64,000 nucleotides of DNA from Bin107 sp965221655 (GTDB lineage: Bacteria; UBA8248): NCBI GenBank assembly GCA_965221655.1, contig OZ244906.1, positions 1-64,000 of the forward strand. Direction: 5' to 3'. Of the stretch, positions 24,802 through 33,576 are shown piece after piece (positions within the stretch are counted from its first letter, which is position 1; each line of letters starts with the position of its first letter). Under the pieces are notes generated by a model. It did not search any database. It saw nothing but the letters and a program-made list of their open reading frames with translations, and was not told the origin of the DNA. Both the position numbers and the translations under genes were made by a program.

Positions 24802-26673
24802 ATGAAGCGGTTCCTGACCCCGGTTGCGGTGTTGGCCATCGTCTGGTCGGCCATCCAGCTCTACTGGGCCTTTTTCGGGATGTTGCACGTCTTTACGGCG
24901 CGGCCGCTTCACTTAAGCTTCGCCCTGGGCATCGTCTTCCTCACGCGGCCGTTTCGCAAGGGAGGGCAAATCAGCGCGCTCGACTACGCGCTGAGCGCCC
25001 TGGCCATGGGCATCGCGCTTCTCTACCTGTGGGAGTGGAACTTCCTCAACGAGCGCATACGCGACGTGGACGAGGTGCCCCCCCGCTACATCTACCTGGG
25101 GCTCGCCTACATCCTGCTCACCGTCGAGGCTTCGCGGCGCTACCTCGGCTGGGGCGTCACCTCGGTCGCCGTCGTGGCCCTCGTCTACAATTTTCTGGGC
25201 CACCTGATTCCGGGCGCACTGGGGCACCGCTTCATCGCGCTTCCCTCCTTCATCGAGTTTCAAATCCTGAGCGTCGAGGGGCTTTTGGGCGTTCCCCTGG
25301 GCGTGAGCGCCGAGGTGGTGTTCTACTTCGTGCTCTTCTCGGCGGCGCTCGAGGTCTCGGGGGGAGGGCGCATGTTCATCGATCTGGCGATTCGCCTCAC
25401 GGGCAGGTTCCGGGGCGGGCCGGCCAAGGCGGCCATCGTGAGCAGCAGCCTCATGGGCACCATCAGCGGGAGTGCGACGGCGAACGTCGTGGGCACGGGC
25501 ATCTTCACCATCCCGCTGATGAAGCGCCTGGGCTTCGCCCCGCACTACGCGGGCGCGGTGGAGGCAGTGGCCTCCACGGGGGGGCAGCTCATGCCGCCCA
25601 TCATGGGGGCCGGCGCCTTCATTCTCGCCGACCTCACGGGCACCCCCTATCTGCGGGTGGCGGCGGCGGCGTTCATCCCGGCCGTCATCTATTACGTCTC
25701 GCTGTTCTGCATGGTCGACCTGGAGGCGAAAAAGCTGAACCTGCGGGGTCTGACCAAAGAGGAGATGCCCGAACTCGGGGCCATCCTCGCGGAGCGCGGG
25801 CTCCTGCTGCTGCCCATCCTCCTTCTGTTGGGCTACATGGTCGCGGGCTTTACGCTGATGTGGTCGGCCACCTCGGCGGCCATCGGCGTGGTCGTGCTCA
25901 GCTGGGTGCGGCAAGAGACGCGCATGGGGCTCCACCGCATACTCGAGGCACTCGAGAAGGCCGGGCGCATGACGGTTCCCGTCGCCGTTCCCTGCGCGAT
26001 CGCGGGCGTGGTGGTCGGCGTGGTCGACGACACGGGCATCGGCCTCAAGTTCTCGGGCCTCATCGTCAACATATCGGGGGGAGTGGTGCTGCCCGCGTTG
26101 GGGCTGACGCTTCTGGGCTGCATCGTCATGGGCATGGGGATGCCCACTGCCGCCGCCTACATCATGGCGGGCACGCTGCTGGGACCCGCGTTGTCCAAGC
26201 TGGGCATACCCCTTCTGGCGGCGCACATGTTCATCTACTATTTCGCCATTCTCTCGATGCTGACGCCGCCGGTGGCGCTTTCGGCCTACGTCGCCTCGGG
26301 CGTGGCGCGCTCGGACCTGAACGCCACGGGCTGGAAGGCGTTCCAGCTCTCTTTGGCGGGATTTCTCATCCCCTTTGCGTTCGTATATAATCCCTCGATG
26401 CTCTTCCTCGGCACGCTGGGCGAGACTTTGTGGATATCGCTCACCTGCATCGTCGGCGTGGCGGCGCTGGCGGCGGCGCTCACCGGGCACGTATCCATTC
26501 CCCTGGCGGGCTGGGAGCGGGGTGTGTTTTTCGTTTGTTCGCTGGGGCTGATCGTGCCCGAGAAGCTTACGGACCTGATCGGCTTCGTTTTGTTGGTTGT
26601 CGTTTTCTGGCGCCATCTCTCGCGCGCGCGAAGGAGCGCTCTCGCCGCAGAATCGGCGGGTTCGGTTTCCTGA
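24802..26673 (+). CDS. TRAP transporter permease, fused 4TM/12TM (TAXI type)
   Basis: 623 residues, very hydrophobic; small (DctQ-like) and large (DctM-like) subunits joined in one chain as usual for TAXI-TRAP systems. Typical blocks: FIDLAIRLTGRFRGGPAKAA, VSSSLMGTISGSATANVVGT, VASTGGQLMPPIMGAGAFIL, and later MGMGMPTAAAYIMAGTLLG and LSMLTPPVALSAYVASGVA. Na+-driven uptake of organic acids is the family role. Its binding protein is 53 bp downstream. Confidence 0.94.
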   Translation: MKRFLTPVAVLAIVWSAIQLYWAFFGMLHVFTARPLHLSFALGIVFLTRPFRKGGQISALDYALSALAMGIALLYLWEWNFLNERIRDVDEVPPRYIYLGLAYILLTVEASRRYLGWGVTSVAVVALVYNFLGHLIPGALGHRFIALPSFIEFQILSVEGLLGVPLGVSAEVVFYFVLFSAALEVSGGGRMFIDLAIRLTGRFRGGPAKAAIVSSSLMGTISGSATANVVGTGIFTIPLMKRLGFAPHYAGAVEAVASTGGQLMPPIMGAGAFILADLTGTPYLRVAAAAFIPAVIYYVSLFCMVDLEAKKLNLRGLTKEEMPELGAILAERGLLLLPILLLLGYMVAGFTLMWSATSAAIGVVVLSWVRQETRMGLHRILEALEKAGRMTVPVAVPCAIAGVVVGVVDDTGIGLKFSGLIVNISGGVVLPALGLTLLGCIVMGMGMPTAAAYIMAGTLLGPALSKLGIPLLAAHMFIYYFAILSMLTPPVALSAYVASGVARSDLNATGWKAFQLSLAGFLIPFAFVYNPSMLFLGTLGETLWISLTCIVGVAALAAALTGHVSIPLAGWERGVFFVCSLGLIVPEKLTDLIGFVLLVVVFWRHLSRARRSALAAESAGSVS

Positions 26674-26726
26674 GCGCATCAGGGGCAAGGCACGCAGGCG
26701 TTCTTCCCACAGAGGAGTCTTTCGAC

Positions 26727-27704
26727 ATGAAGCGCACATCCTGGAAAACGGTACTTGTTCTCGCGGCGCTCATCGGAGCGTTCACGGCCACCCAGGTCGA
26801 GGCGGCCAAGCGCCTCACCATGGGCAGTTGGAGAAAGGGCAGCGGCTGGCACGTCTACTCGGCCACGATGGCGAACATCGTGAACAACGCGAAAATCGGC
26901 GTGCAGATGGACGCCCTCTCCAAGGGCGGCGGCGTCGGCAATCCCGTGAACGTCGGCACCGGCAAGTTCAACACCGCGCTCACCTTCAGCGTGGCGGCGG
27001 CCTGGGCCCACCAGGGCAAGGTGGCCTACAAGAAGCCCTACAAGAACCTCCGCGGGCTGATGGGCGGGCTGGATCAGTACTACCTGGGCATCGTCACCAC
27101 GAACCCGAAGGTGAACATGATCACCGACCTCAAGAAGGTGCCCGTCAACTACGTGACGGTGCCGCGCGGCGGGCTGGGCCAGTGGGCCACGCGCGCCATG
27201 CTCGGAGCACACGGCGTCACCTACGAGGGCATCAAGAAGATGGGTGGTTCGGTCACGCATACCGGTTTCGGGGCGATCAAGAGCCGGATGAAGGACGGCC
27301 AGGCCGACATGCTGAGCCACACCGTGAACGCGGGACACCCCGCGCTCACCTCCATCGCGGTGCAGAAGAAGCTGAAATTCCTCGAAATCGACGACGCCTA
27401 CCGCGACAAGCTGCTGGGCATCGGCTTCCTCAAGGCCACCATGCCCGCGAAAACCTTCCCCGGGCAGGAGCAGGCGAGGAAGACGTTCGGCTTCACCACC
27501 GCCGTCATCACCTCCACCGCCATGGACAACGACACGGCCTACAAAATCGTGAAGGCCCTGTTCGACAACGTGAAGGACCTGCGGGCCGGCCACAAGGGTC
27601 TCAGAAACTTCGACCCCGCGAAGACGGGCTGCAAACAATCGCAGATGGGCGTGCCGCTCCACGACGGCGCCGCGCGCTACTGCAAGGAGAAGGGCTGGAA
27701 CTAG
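26727..27704 (+). CDS. TAXI family TRAP transporter solute-binding protein
   Basis: 325 residues from the ATG at 26727 with GAGGAG nine bases upstream; the longer open frame overlaps the permease gene and is not coding. Signal peptide VLVLAALIGAFTATQVEA, then mature KRLTMGSWRKGSGWHVYSAT, the start expected for TAXI proteins. LGIVTTNPKVNMITDLKKVP and TVPRGGLGQWATRAMLGAHG carry the ligand-loop pattern. Ligand unknown. A hairpin lies just after it, before the enzyme genes. Confidence 0.92.
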   Translation: MKRTSWKTVLVLAALIGAFTATQVEAAKRLTMGSWRKGSGWHVYSATMANIVNNAKIGVQMDALSKGGGVGNPVNVGTGKFNTALTFSVAAAWAHQGKVAYKKPYKNLRGLMGGLDQYYLGIVTTNPKVNMITDLKKVPVNYVTVPRGGLGQWATRAMLGAHGVTYEGIKKMGGSVTHTGFGAIKSRMKDGQADMLSHTVNAGHPALTSIAVQKKLKFLEIDDAYRDKLLGIGFLKATMPAKTFPGQEQARKTFGFTTAVITSTAMDNDTAYKIVKALFDNVKDLRAGHKGLRNFDPAKTGCKQSQMGVPLHDGAARYCKEKGWN

Positions 27705-27711
27705 CGCACCC

Positions 27712-27753
27712 CCGCTCCCGTCGTCCCTCCGGGGGCGGCGGGAGCGGAGTTTT
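27712..27753 (+). terminator. Hairpin with short T-run, possible partial terminator
   Basis: CCGCTCCCG (27712-27720) and CGGGAGCGG (27739-27747) form a perfect 9-bp stem, followed by AGTTTT. It lies between the transporter binding-protein gene and the downstream enzymes. The T-run is short, so it may only attenuate, giving more binding protein than enzymes. Confidence 0.6.
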
Positions 27754-27785
27754 CTGAAACCGGCCGTGCCGCACGGGGGAACGTC

Positions 27786-28577
27786 ATGCCCTACCGCTTC
27801 GTCGATCTCACGCTCACCGTCGACCCCAAGGACACCTACGTACAGTTTCCGCGCGACGAGATATACGACAAGCCCGCACCGGGCACGACCATCACCCCCA
27901 TCGCGACGCTCGACGTGGACCACATCTGCAACTTCGGCTTCGCCACCACGACGCAAAGCTACACGCACTACGACGCCCCCTATCACTTCTTCCACGACGG
28001 GCTGAAGAACGACGAGCTGCCGCTCGACCACGTCTGCGGCGACGCCTGCGTGCTCAAGGTGCCGGGCAAGGGCAACTCCGAGGCCGTGACGGCCGAGGAC
28101 CTCGAGGCCACGGGCGTGGAGGTGCGCCCCGGCGACATCGCCATCGTCAGCACCGAGTGGACGGACCGGATGTGGGGGTCGCGCGACTTTTGGGAGCACA
28201 TGGTCTACCTCTCGACCGACGCGGCGGACTGGCTCATCGACAAGGGCATCAAGGCCCTCGTGCAGGATTTCATGACGTGCGACTCGCCGCTCTACCCGCC
28301 CGAGGAGCGCAAGTGGCCCGCCCCGAACTGGAGCCCCAACCACATCAAGTTTCTTGAGCGCGGCATCTGCCTCATCGAGTGGTGCACGAACATGGGTGCG
28401 ATTCGCAAGGAGCGCGTCCTGCTCGTCACGGGTGCGATGAAGCTCAAGGATACCGAGGGCGCGCCCGCGCGCGTCATCGCCATCGAGTTCTGGGACGAGG
28501 AGCAGCCCCGCGAGGGCGCCCCCCCGCTGCCCCCCATCGAGAACCCCTACACGGACCGCGGCTCCTGGGCCAAATAG
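27786..28577 (+). CDS. Cyclase family hydrolase (kynurenine formamidase-like)
   Basis: 263 residues. Metal-dependent hydrolase of the cyclase family, which includes kynurenine formamidase and isatin hydrolase. The start MPYRFVDLTLTVDPKDTYVQ and the metal motif SYTHYDAPYHFF (H-x-D-x-P-x-H pattern) are intact, followed by GDIAIVSTEWTDRMWGS and IKALVQDFMTCDSPLYPP. Such enzymes hydrolyse amides or lactams including ring amides. Directly followed by UbiD after 11 bp, so hydrolysis and decarboxylation are probably successive steps. Confidence 0.88.
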   Translation: MPYRFVDLTLTVDPKDTYVQFPRDEIYDKPAPGTTITPIATLDVDHICNFGFATTTQSYTHYDAPYHFFHDGLKNDELPLDHVCGDACVLKVPGKGNSEAVTAEDLEATGVEVRPGDIAIVSTEWTDRMWGSRDFWEHMVYLSTDAADWLIDKGIKALVQDFMTCDSPLYPPEERKWPAPNWSPNHIKFLERGICLIEWCTNMGAIRKERVLLVTGAMKLKDTEGAPARVIAIEFWDEEQPREGAPPLPPIENPYTDRGSWAK

Positions 28578-28588
28578 GGAGACGCGAC

Positions 28589-29980
28589 GTGGCCGACCAG
28601 AGCCTGCGCGGTTTCCTCAAGATGGTGGAGAAGCGCTTTCCCGAGGAGTTCGTGCGCATCGAGGAGCCCGTCGGCAGAGAAGACGTCACGCCGACGGTCT
28701 TCGAGTTCGAGCGCGCGGGCAGATACCCCGTCATCCTCTTCAAGCGCGTGGAAGGCTTTTCGGGTTCGGTGGTGACCAACGTCGCGGCGAACCGCAAATT
28801 GCTGGCGGCGTGCCTCGACGTGGCCTCCGGCGACCTGCCGACCGCTTATAAGGATCGCTGCCAGAACTACCGCTCCGTGGAGGTGGTGGAGGAGGCTCCC
28901 TGGCGCGAGGTCGTGCTCGAAGAAGACGAGGTGGACCTCGGCAAGCTCCCCATTCCCTTTCACTTTCCCGTGGACGCGGCCCCCTACATCACGGCAGGGC
29001 AAATCGTGGCGCGCGACCCGGAGACGGGCGTGGACACCACGGGCTTTCACCGCTTGCAGCTCAAGGGCAGGAACAGGCTCGGCGTCTCCCTCCACTCCAG
29101 GCGGCGGATGTACCACTTCCACAAGAAGGCCGAGGAGGCGGGGCACGCCCTGCCCGCGGCCGTCGTCATCGGGGTCCACCCGGTGCACTACATGGGTTCG
29201 ATGGCCTACCACTACCCTCCCGGGGTGCGCAAATACGAGATCATCGGCGCGCTGTTCGGCGAGCCCTACCGCGTCGCCAGGTGCGGGACGGCGGACATCG
29301 AAGTGCCCGAGGGGGCGGAAATCGTGCTCGAGGGCGAAATTCTCGCCGAGGTGCGCGAGCCCGAGGGCCCCTTCGGCGAGTTCACGGGCTATGCGTCGTA
29401 CCGCAGCACGCAAAACGTTTTCGTCGTCAAGCGCGTGCAGATGCGCGGGGACGCCATGCTCCACAGCGTGGCCTCGGGCATGTCGGCGGATCACATACTC
29501 ATATCCTGCGTGAGCCGCGAGGCGGAAATCCTCAACACGCTGCGGCGCAACCTGCCGGGCGTCTCGGCCGTGCACGTTCCCTCAAACACGGCGGGTGCGC
29601 TTTTGGCCATCGTGCAGATGCGAAAGACCGCCGAGGGCCAGCCGCAGCAGGCCATCATGGCCGCTCTGGGTACGGAGTTTTACTGCAAGTGCGTGGTGGT
29701 CGTGGATGAGGACGTGGACATCTTCAACCTCTCCGACGTCGCCTGGGCGGTCATCACCCGAACGCGGGCGGATAAGGACATCAACTTCATCCACGGGGCG
29801 ATGGGGGCGATTCTCGACCCTACGTCCGACCCCGTCGACCACACCCTCACCAAGGTCGGCATCGACGCCACCAAGCCCGCCGGGCGCGATTTCGCCGAGC
29901 GGCTCCACATACCCGACGCCCGGCGCGAGCGGGTGCGCGGCATACTGGAGAGTGCGGGCATTCACCTCCAGGGTTCCTGA
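28589..29980 (+). CDS. UbiD family decarboxylase
   Basis: 463 residues from the GTG at 28589 (GGGAG upstream); the frame before that overlaps the cyclase gene. UbiD enzymes reversibly decarboxylate aromatic or alpha,beta-unsaturated acids using prenylated FMN. Seen here: PYITAGQIVARDPETGVDTT, then FHRLQLKGRNRLGVSLHSRR, and the hallmark EGPFGEFTGYAS that carries catalytic acidic residues. No UbiX (prenyl-FMN synthase) gene is in the window, so the cofactor must come from elsewhere in the genome. Second UbiD at 31023-32345. Confidence 0.92.
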   Translation: MADQSLRGFLKMVEKRFPEEFVRIEEPVGREDVTPTVFEFERAGRYPVILFKRVEGFSGSVVTNVAANRKLLAACLDVASGDLPTAYKDRCQNYRSVEVVEEAPWREVVLEEDEVDLGKLPIPFHFPVDAAPYITAGQIVARDPETGVDTTGFHRLQLKGRNRLGVSLHSRRRMYHFHKKAEEAGHALPAAVVIGVHPVHYMGSMAYHYPPGVRKYEIIGALFGEPYRVARCGTADIEVPEGAEIVLEGEILAEVREPEGPFGEFTGYASYRSTQNVFVVKRVQMRGDAMLHSVASGMSADHILISCVSREAEILNTLRRNLPGVSAVHVPSNTAGALLAIVQMRKTAEGQPQQAIMAALGTEFYCKCVVVVDEDVDIFNLSDVAWAVITRTRADKDINFIHGAMGAILDPTSDPVDHTLTKVGIDATKPAGRDFAERLHIPDARRERVRGILESAGIHLQGS

Positions 29981-29993
29981 TACGAGGCGGGCG

Positions 29994-30956
29994 ATGGGCG
30001 AGAGAAGGGTCAAGCTCGGCGTGCTCCTCCCCACGCGCGGGGTGTTGCTGTGGAACGAAGGCGCACCCGACGCCGGCCCGGTGCTCGACCTCGCCGTGCG
30101 CGCGGAGGAGCTCGGCTACGATTCGGTGTTCGTGGGCGATTCGGTGCTGGCCAAGCCAAGGCTCGAAGCCCTGAGCGTGCTCTCCGCCGTCGCCGCCGCA
30201 ACGAGCCGCGTAAAACTCGGCACCGCCGTCTTCCTGCCTTGTCTGCGGGACCCCGTTTTCCTGGCCTACCAGGTGGCGACGCTCGACGTCTTATCGGGAG
30301 GGCGCGTGATTCTGGGCGTCGGCATCGGCCCGCCCAAGCCCCGGGAGTGCGAACACGAGTTCGAGACGATGGGCGTTCCGTTCCGAAAGCGCATGTTCTA
30401 CATGCAGGAACACATGACGCTCATGCGCAGGCTCTGGACGGAGGAGAACGTCACTTTTGAGGGAAGATACTACCGCGTGGAGAACGTAACCCTCGCCCAT
30501 AAGCCCATCCAGAAGACGGTGCCCATGTGGATTGCCTCCGCCGTGGTGGAGAGCGCCTGGCGCAGGGTGGCGCTTTACGGAGACGGTTGGTTCCCCAACC
30601 GCGTAACGCCCGGGGAATTCCGCGATACGTGGTCGAAAATCGCCCGTCTCGCGCACGAGAACGGGCGCGAGGCCGGCACCCCCGCCTGGTACATGACGAC
30701 GTGCCTCGGCGACGACAAGGAGTCCGCCATGCGCAACGCCGAGGCGTTTTTGCTCGATTACTACTACACCCCCTTCTGGGGCGATTCCATCGAGAAGTGG
30801 GGCACCTACGGCCCGGCGCAAGACCTGATATCGCGCATCAACGCCTTCATCGATGCGGGGGCGGAGCACGTCTCGCTGCGCTTTACGCACAAAGACCAGA
30901 TGGGGCAGTTGGAGCGCTTCACGCACGAGGTGCTGCCCCACCTCAATCTGGGCTAG
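29994..30956 (+). CDS. LLM class flavin/F420-dependent oxidoreductase
   Basis: 320 residues from the ATG at 29994, with GAGGCGGG just upstream, 13 bp after the UbiD stop. Blocks KLGVLLPTRGVLLWNEG, GYDSVFVGDSVLAKPRLEAL and LSGGRVILGVGIGPPKPREC are clear. It is a paralogue of the 22536 gene. End of the TRAP-cyclase-UbiD-LLM run on this strand. Substrate and electron carrier (FMN or F420) are not readable from the sequence. Confidence 0.9.
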   Translation: MGERRVKLGVLLPTRGVLLWNEGAPDAGPVLDLAVRAEELGYDSVFVGDSVLAKPRLEALSVLSAVAAATSRVKLGTAVFLPCLRDPVFLAYQVATLDVLSGGRVILGVGIGPPKPRECEHEFETMGVPFRKRMFYMQEHMTLMRRLWTEENVTFEGRYYRVENVTLAHKPIQKTVPMWIASAVVESAWRRVALYGDGWFPNRVTPGEFRDTWSKIARLAHENGREAGTPAWYMTTCLGDDKESAMRNAEAFLLDYYYTPFWGDSIEKWGTYGPAQDLISRINAFIDAGAEHVSLRFTHKDQMGQLERFTHEVLPHLNLG

Positions 30957-31022
30957 AGCGACTCTTGCGCTTTTTTCGGTATGGATGCCGCCCGTGCGCC
31001 GGGCGGAGGCTCACGACGAACT

Positions 31023-32345
31023 TTATGCGTCCTCGGCTCCCGGAATCCTGAGCGAGCGGAAGCGGCCTTCCAACTCACCCAGCGGAGCGGTGGCGTCCAT
31101 GCCCATTTTGGCCGTTACGCCACCCTCGGCGGAGGGGTCGAGGCGGCTGCCCCACGCCCCGGGGACGACGAAGAGGTCTCTGTCCGCCTGAAAGCGCGTC
31201 GCGAGTGCCCAGTCCACCCGGGCGGCGTCGTGCGCATCGATGTCGTGGTCCACGCAAATGGCGTGCTTCACGTCGTAGTGTGCGGCGAGGGCGGCCATGA
31301 GCGCGCTCTTCGCCTCGCCCTCGTTGGTCTTGCGCAGGCGAATCACGCAGTGGAAGCGCCCCGCGCCTGAGAGCGGCAGCGCCACGTCCTCAACGGCGGG
31401 CACCGCCTTTTGGAGATCGCGCAGCAGCCCCGCCTCTCGCGGCACAGCACCCATGAGCAGGTGGTCGTAGCCCGCCGCCACGATGGAGTAGAACACAGGG
31501 TTCTCGCGCATGGCGATGGATTTCACCCGCAGCACCTCGCGTTCTCCCGCCGGGCTGTAGTAGCGCGGAAATTCGCCGAAAGGCCCCTCGCGCCTGCGTT
31601 CTTGGGGGGGAATTTCGCCTTCGATGACGATTTCCGCCCCCGCCGGCACGGGAATGCCCGACCAGGGGGCGGGCGCCACGTCCACCGCACTGCCTTGCAG
31701 CCCGCCCGCCGCCTCGAGTTCGTCTTCATCGGGTGCGAGCACGAGTTGGCTCGCCATCAGGAGCAGGGGGTCGAGCCCCACGCACACGGCGACGCGCAGG
31801 GCTTCTCCCCGCTCGGCGGCGCGCCGCATCATTCCTTTCAGGTGGCGCGGCAGCACGAGCAGCCCGAACAAGTCGGGTTCGAGGGCGTGCATCCGGTGAA
31901 TCGAGACGTTGCCCGCACCCGTATCGGGGTCGCGGGCGACGAACACGCCTGCGGAGATATAGGGGCCGCCGTCCAGCTCGTGGTAGGTAGGCAGCGGGAG
32001 GAGCTTCCTCACGTCGAATCCCCTGGTAACGACGTTGTGCAAAAACGGGGCGTCCGGGGCGAGGCGGGGCGCTATTTTCACCTCCTGTCTGCGTTGCACC
32101 TCGCGCAGCAGCTGTTCGGGCGCGACCCCCATGGTGTCCGCGTACCACGACCTTTGGCAGGCGATGTTGGCGACGACGGGCATGGGCGCTCCGTCGGTTT
32201 TCTCGAACAGGAGGGCTGCGCGCCCGTCCGCCTTTTGGGAGAGGGCGGCGAGTTCGTAGCGCAGCGAGACGCTGTGCGCGACGCGCTCGAGGCGTCCGCT
32301 TTCTTCCAGGTGTGCGAGCCAGGCTTTGAGGTCGCGGGTTTTCAT
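31023..32345 (-). CDS. UbiD family decarboxylase (second copy)
   Basis: 440 residues, minus strand. MKTRDLKAWLAHLEESGRLE is a normal UbiD start. PYISAGVFVARDPDTGAGNV, then SIHRMHALEPDLFGLLVLPR, and EGPFGEFPRYYSP is the family acidic motif, here with PR in place of the TG seen in the first copy. The two copies are clearly divergent, so they likely act on different acids. LysR follows on the same strand upstream (48 bp), which makes that regulator a candidate controller. Confidence 0.92.
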   Translation of the reverse strand: MKTRDLKAWLAHLEESGRLERVAHSVSLRYELAALSQKADGRAALLFEKTDGAPMPVVANIACQRSWYADTMGVAPEQLLREVQRRQEVKIAPRLAPDAPFLHNVVTRGFDVRKLLPLPTYHELDGGPYISAGVFVARDPDTGAGNVSIHRMHALEPDLFGLLVLPRHLKGMMRRAAERGEALRVAVCVGLDPLLLMASQLVLAPDEDELEAAGGLQGSAVDVAPAPWSGIPVPAGAEIVIEGEIPPQERRREGPFGEFPRYYSPAGEREVLRVKSIAMRENPVFYSIVAAGYDHLLMGAVPREAGLLRDLQKAVPAVEDVALPLSGAGRFHCVIRLRKTNEGEAKSALMAALAAHYDVKHAICVDHDIDAHDAARVDWALATRFQADRDLFVVPGAWGSRLDPSAEGGVTAKMGMDATAPLGELEGRFRSLRIPGAEDA

Positions 32346-32393
32346 GTGGCGATCATGGCAAAGGCGGGGGCGGACGTCAAAAGAGCCGCTGCC

Positions 32394-33290
32394 TCATGTC
32401 TTCTCCGCGCGGAGCGTTTCGCGCAGGAGGACGAGGTAGTCGTTGGCGTAGGGGGGGAGGTGGATGTCGGTGCGCCTGAACAGGCCGATGCGTTTTTTCC
32501 CGAAGAGGTGGGATGCGTCGCGGGTCTGCCACCCGGCCCCGGCTTCGGGCCTGGGCCACAGCGCGTTCACCAAGGCGACTCCCGCCCCGCTCAGGACGGC
32601 CTCGTTGATGAGGGTGTAGGAGGAGGTCTCGAAGACGACGTCTATCGGCAGATTCGCGCGGGCGAAGGTGTGCTCGACGTGCTGGCGATCCGCCGTCCCG
32701 CGCTCGAGCAGTATGAGCGGATGGGCGGCGATGCTCCTTAAGCCGATGTTCCGCTCCCGCGCAATCGGGTGTCCCTCGGGACACAGCAGAAGGTATTCCG
32801 TCTCCGTCCACTCCTCGAAGGAGAAGTTTCCCCGCGCTTCGGGTGCGGAGCCGAAGGCAAAATCGACCGCTCCTTCCGAGACGTGTTCGAGCAGGTTCGT
32901 CCAGTTGCGCTCGAGGAGTGAGACCTGCACGTTCGGGTAGCGCTTGCGGAATTGGGCGAGCGCCGCCTTGTGGCCTTTGAGGATCAGCATGGGGGCGGCC
33001 TCCGCCACGACGAGCCGTCCGTGCGTCTCCCCGCGCAGGTGCCGTTCGAGTCCGTCGAGCGACTCAAAAAAGGGCTTGAGCGCGTCGAAGAGGTATGCGC
33101 CGCTCGGGGTTAGCTGAAACTTGCGGCCTACGACCCGGTAGAGCTTCACGTCGAGGTTTTCTTCCAGGGCCTTCACGCGGATGCTGAGGGCGGGCTGCTG
33201 GATGGGGAAGGGCAGTTGCCGCGCCGCGCGGGTGAAGCCGCCGTGTTTCGCCACGTAGTAGAAGTATTCGAGTTGCCTGAGGTTCAGCAC
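32394..33290 (-). CDS. LysR family transcriptional regulator
   Basis: 298 residues, normal length. N-terminal winged helix-turn-helix: LRQLEYFYYVAKHGGFTRAA, then QPALSIRVKALEENLDVKLY with LTPSGAYLF. The effector domain follows. It is divergent from the CoA-transferase operon (286 bp gap with an 11-bp dyad) and lies just before the second UbiD gene on its own strand, so it likely controls both. Effector unknown, plausibly a pathway intermediate. Confidence 0.92.
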   Translation of the reverse strand: MLNLRQLEYFYYVAKHGGFTRAARQLPFPIQQPALSIRVKALEENLDVKLYRVVGRKFQLTPSGAYLFDALKPFFESLDGLERHLRGETHGRLVVAEAAPMLILKGHKAALAQFRKRYPNVQVSLLERNWTNLLEHVSEGAVDFAFGSAPEARGNFSFEEWTETEYLLLCPEGHPIARERNIGLRSIAAHPLILLERGTADRQHVEHTFARANLPIDVVFETSSYTLINEAVLSGAGVALVNALWPRPEAGAGWQTRDASHLFGKKRIGLFRRTDIHLPPYANDYLVLLRETLRAEKT

Positions 33291-33458
33291 TTCGATAAAC
33301 CCTCCTGAGTATTGCGTATTTTGATGATGTGAGTGGGGAACTCTCCGGCTCCGGATATATGAAAACAGGTGCCGAAACCTCGGCTGTCCTCTCTGGACGC
33401 CGAAAAATAATACGCGAAGATCATTAAATTATTCAATGGAGTGGATTCACGTTTTTTC

Positions 33459-33500
33459 CGTTGCGCATCCGGGGTCTTGCGGTTAATCTGATGCGCAACG
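33459..33500. promoter_or_regulatory. Perfect 11-bp inverted repeat between LysR and CoA-transferase genes
   Basis: CGTTGCGCATC (33459-33469) and GATGCGCAACG (33490-33500), spacer 20 bases. Arm centres are 31 bp apart, about three helical turns, so both arms face the same side of the DNA, as expected for a dimer-of-dimers operator. An RNA hairpin is an alternative reading, but it sits 77 bp before the start codon without a T-run. Binding by the adjacent LysR protein is inferred. Confidence 0.65.
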
Positions 33501-33576
33501 TTCTTTGCGTACGGCGGGATTCCCCGGGGTGCGCGGAGTCGCTCGACCCTGTCTTTTCCCGTAGTGGAGAGGCGAC

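Noticed and set aside
24913..28343. Two long minus-strand frames (554 and 608 residues) opposite the TRAP and cyclase genes
   Set aside because: Arg/Gly/His-rich shadows of well-supported coding regions; the third-codon G+C bias of the plus-strand genes explains the lack of stops.
33314..33415. GCGTATT/AATACGC pair as a second LysR operator
   Set aside because: Seven-base arms about 95 bp apart are expected by chance in A+T-rich sequence of this length.
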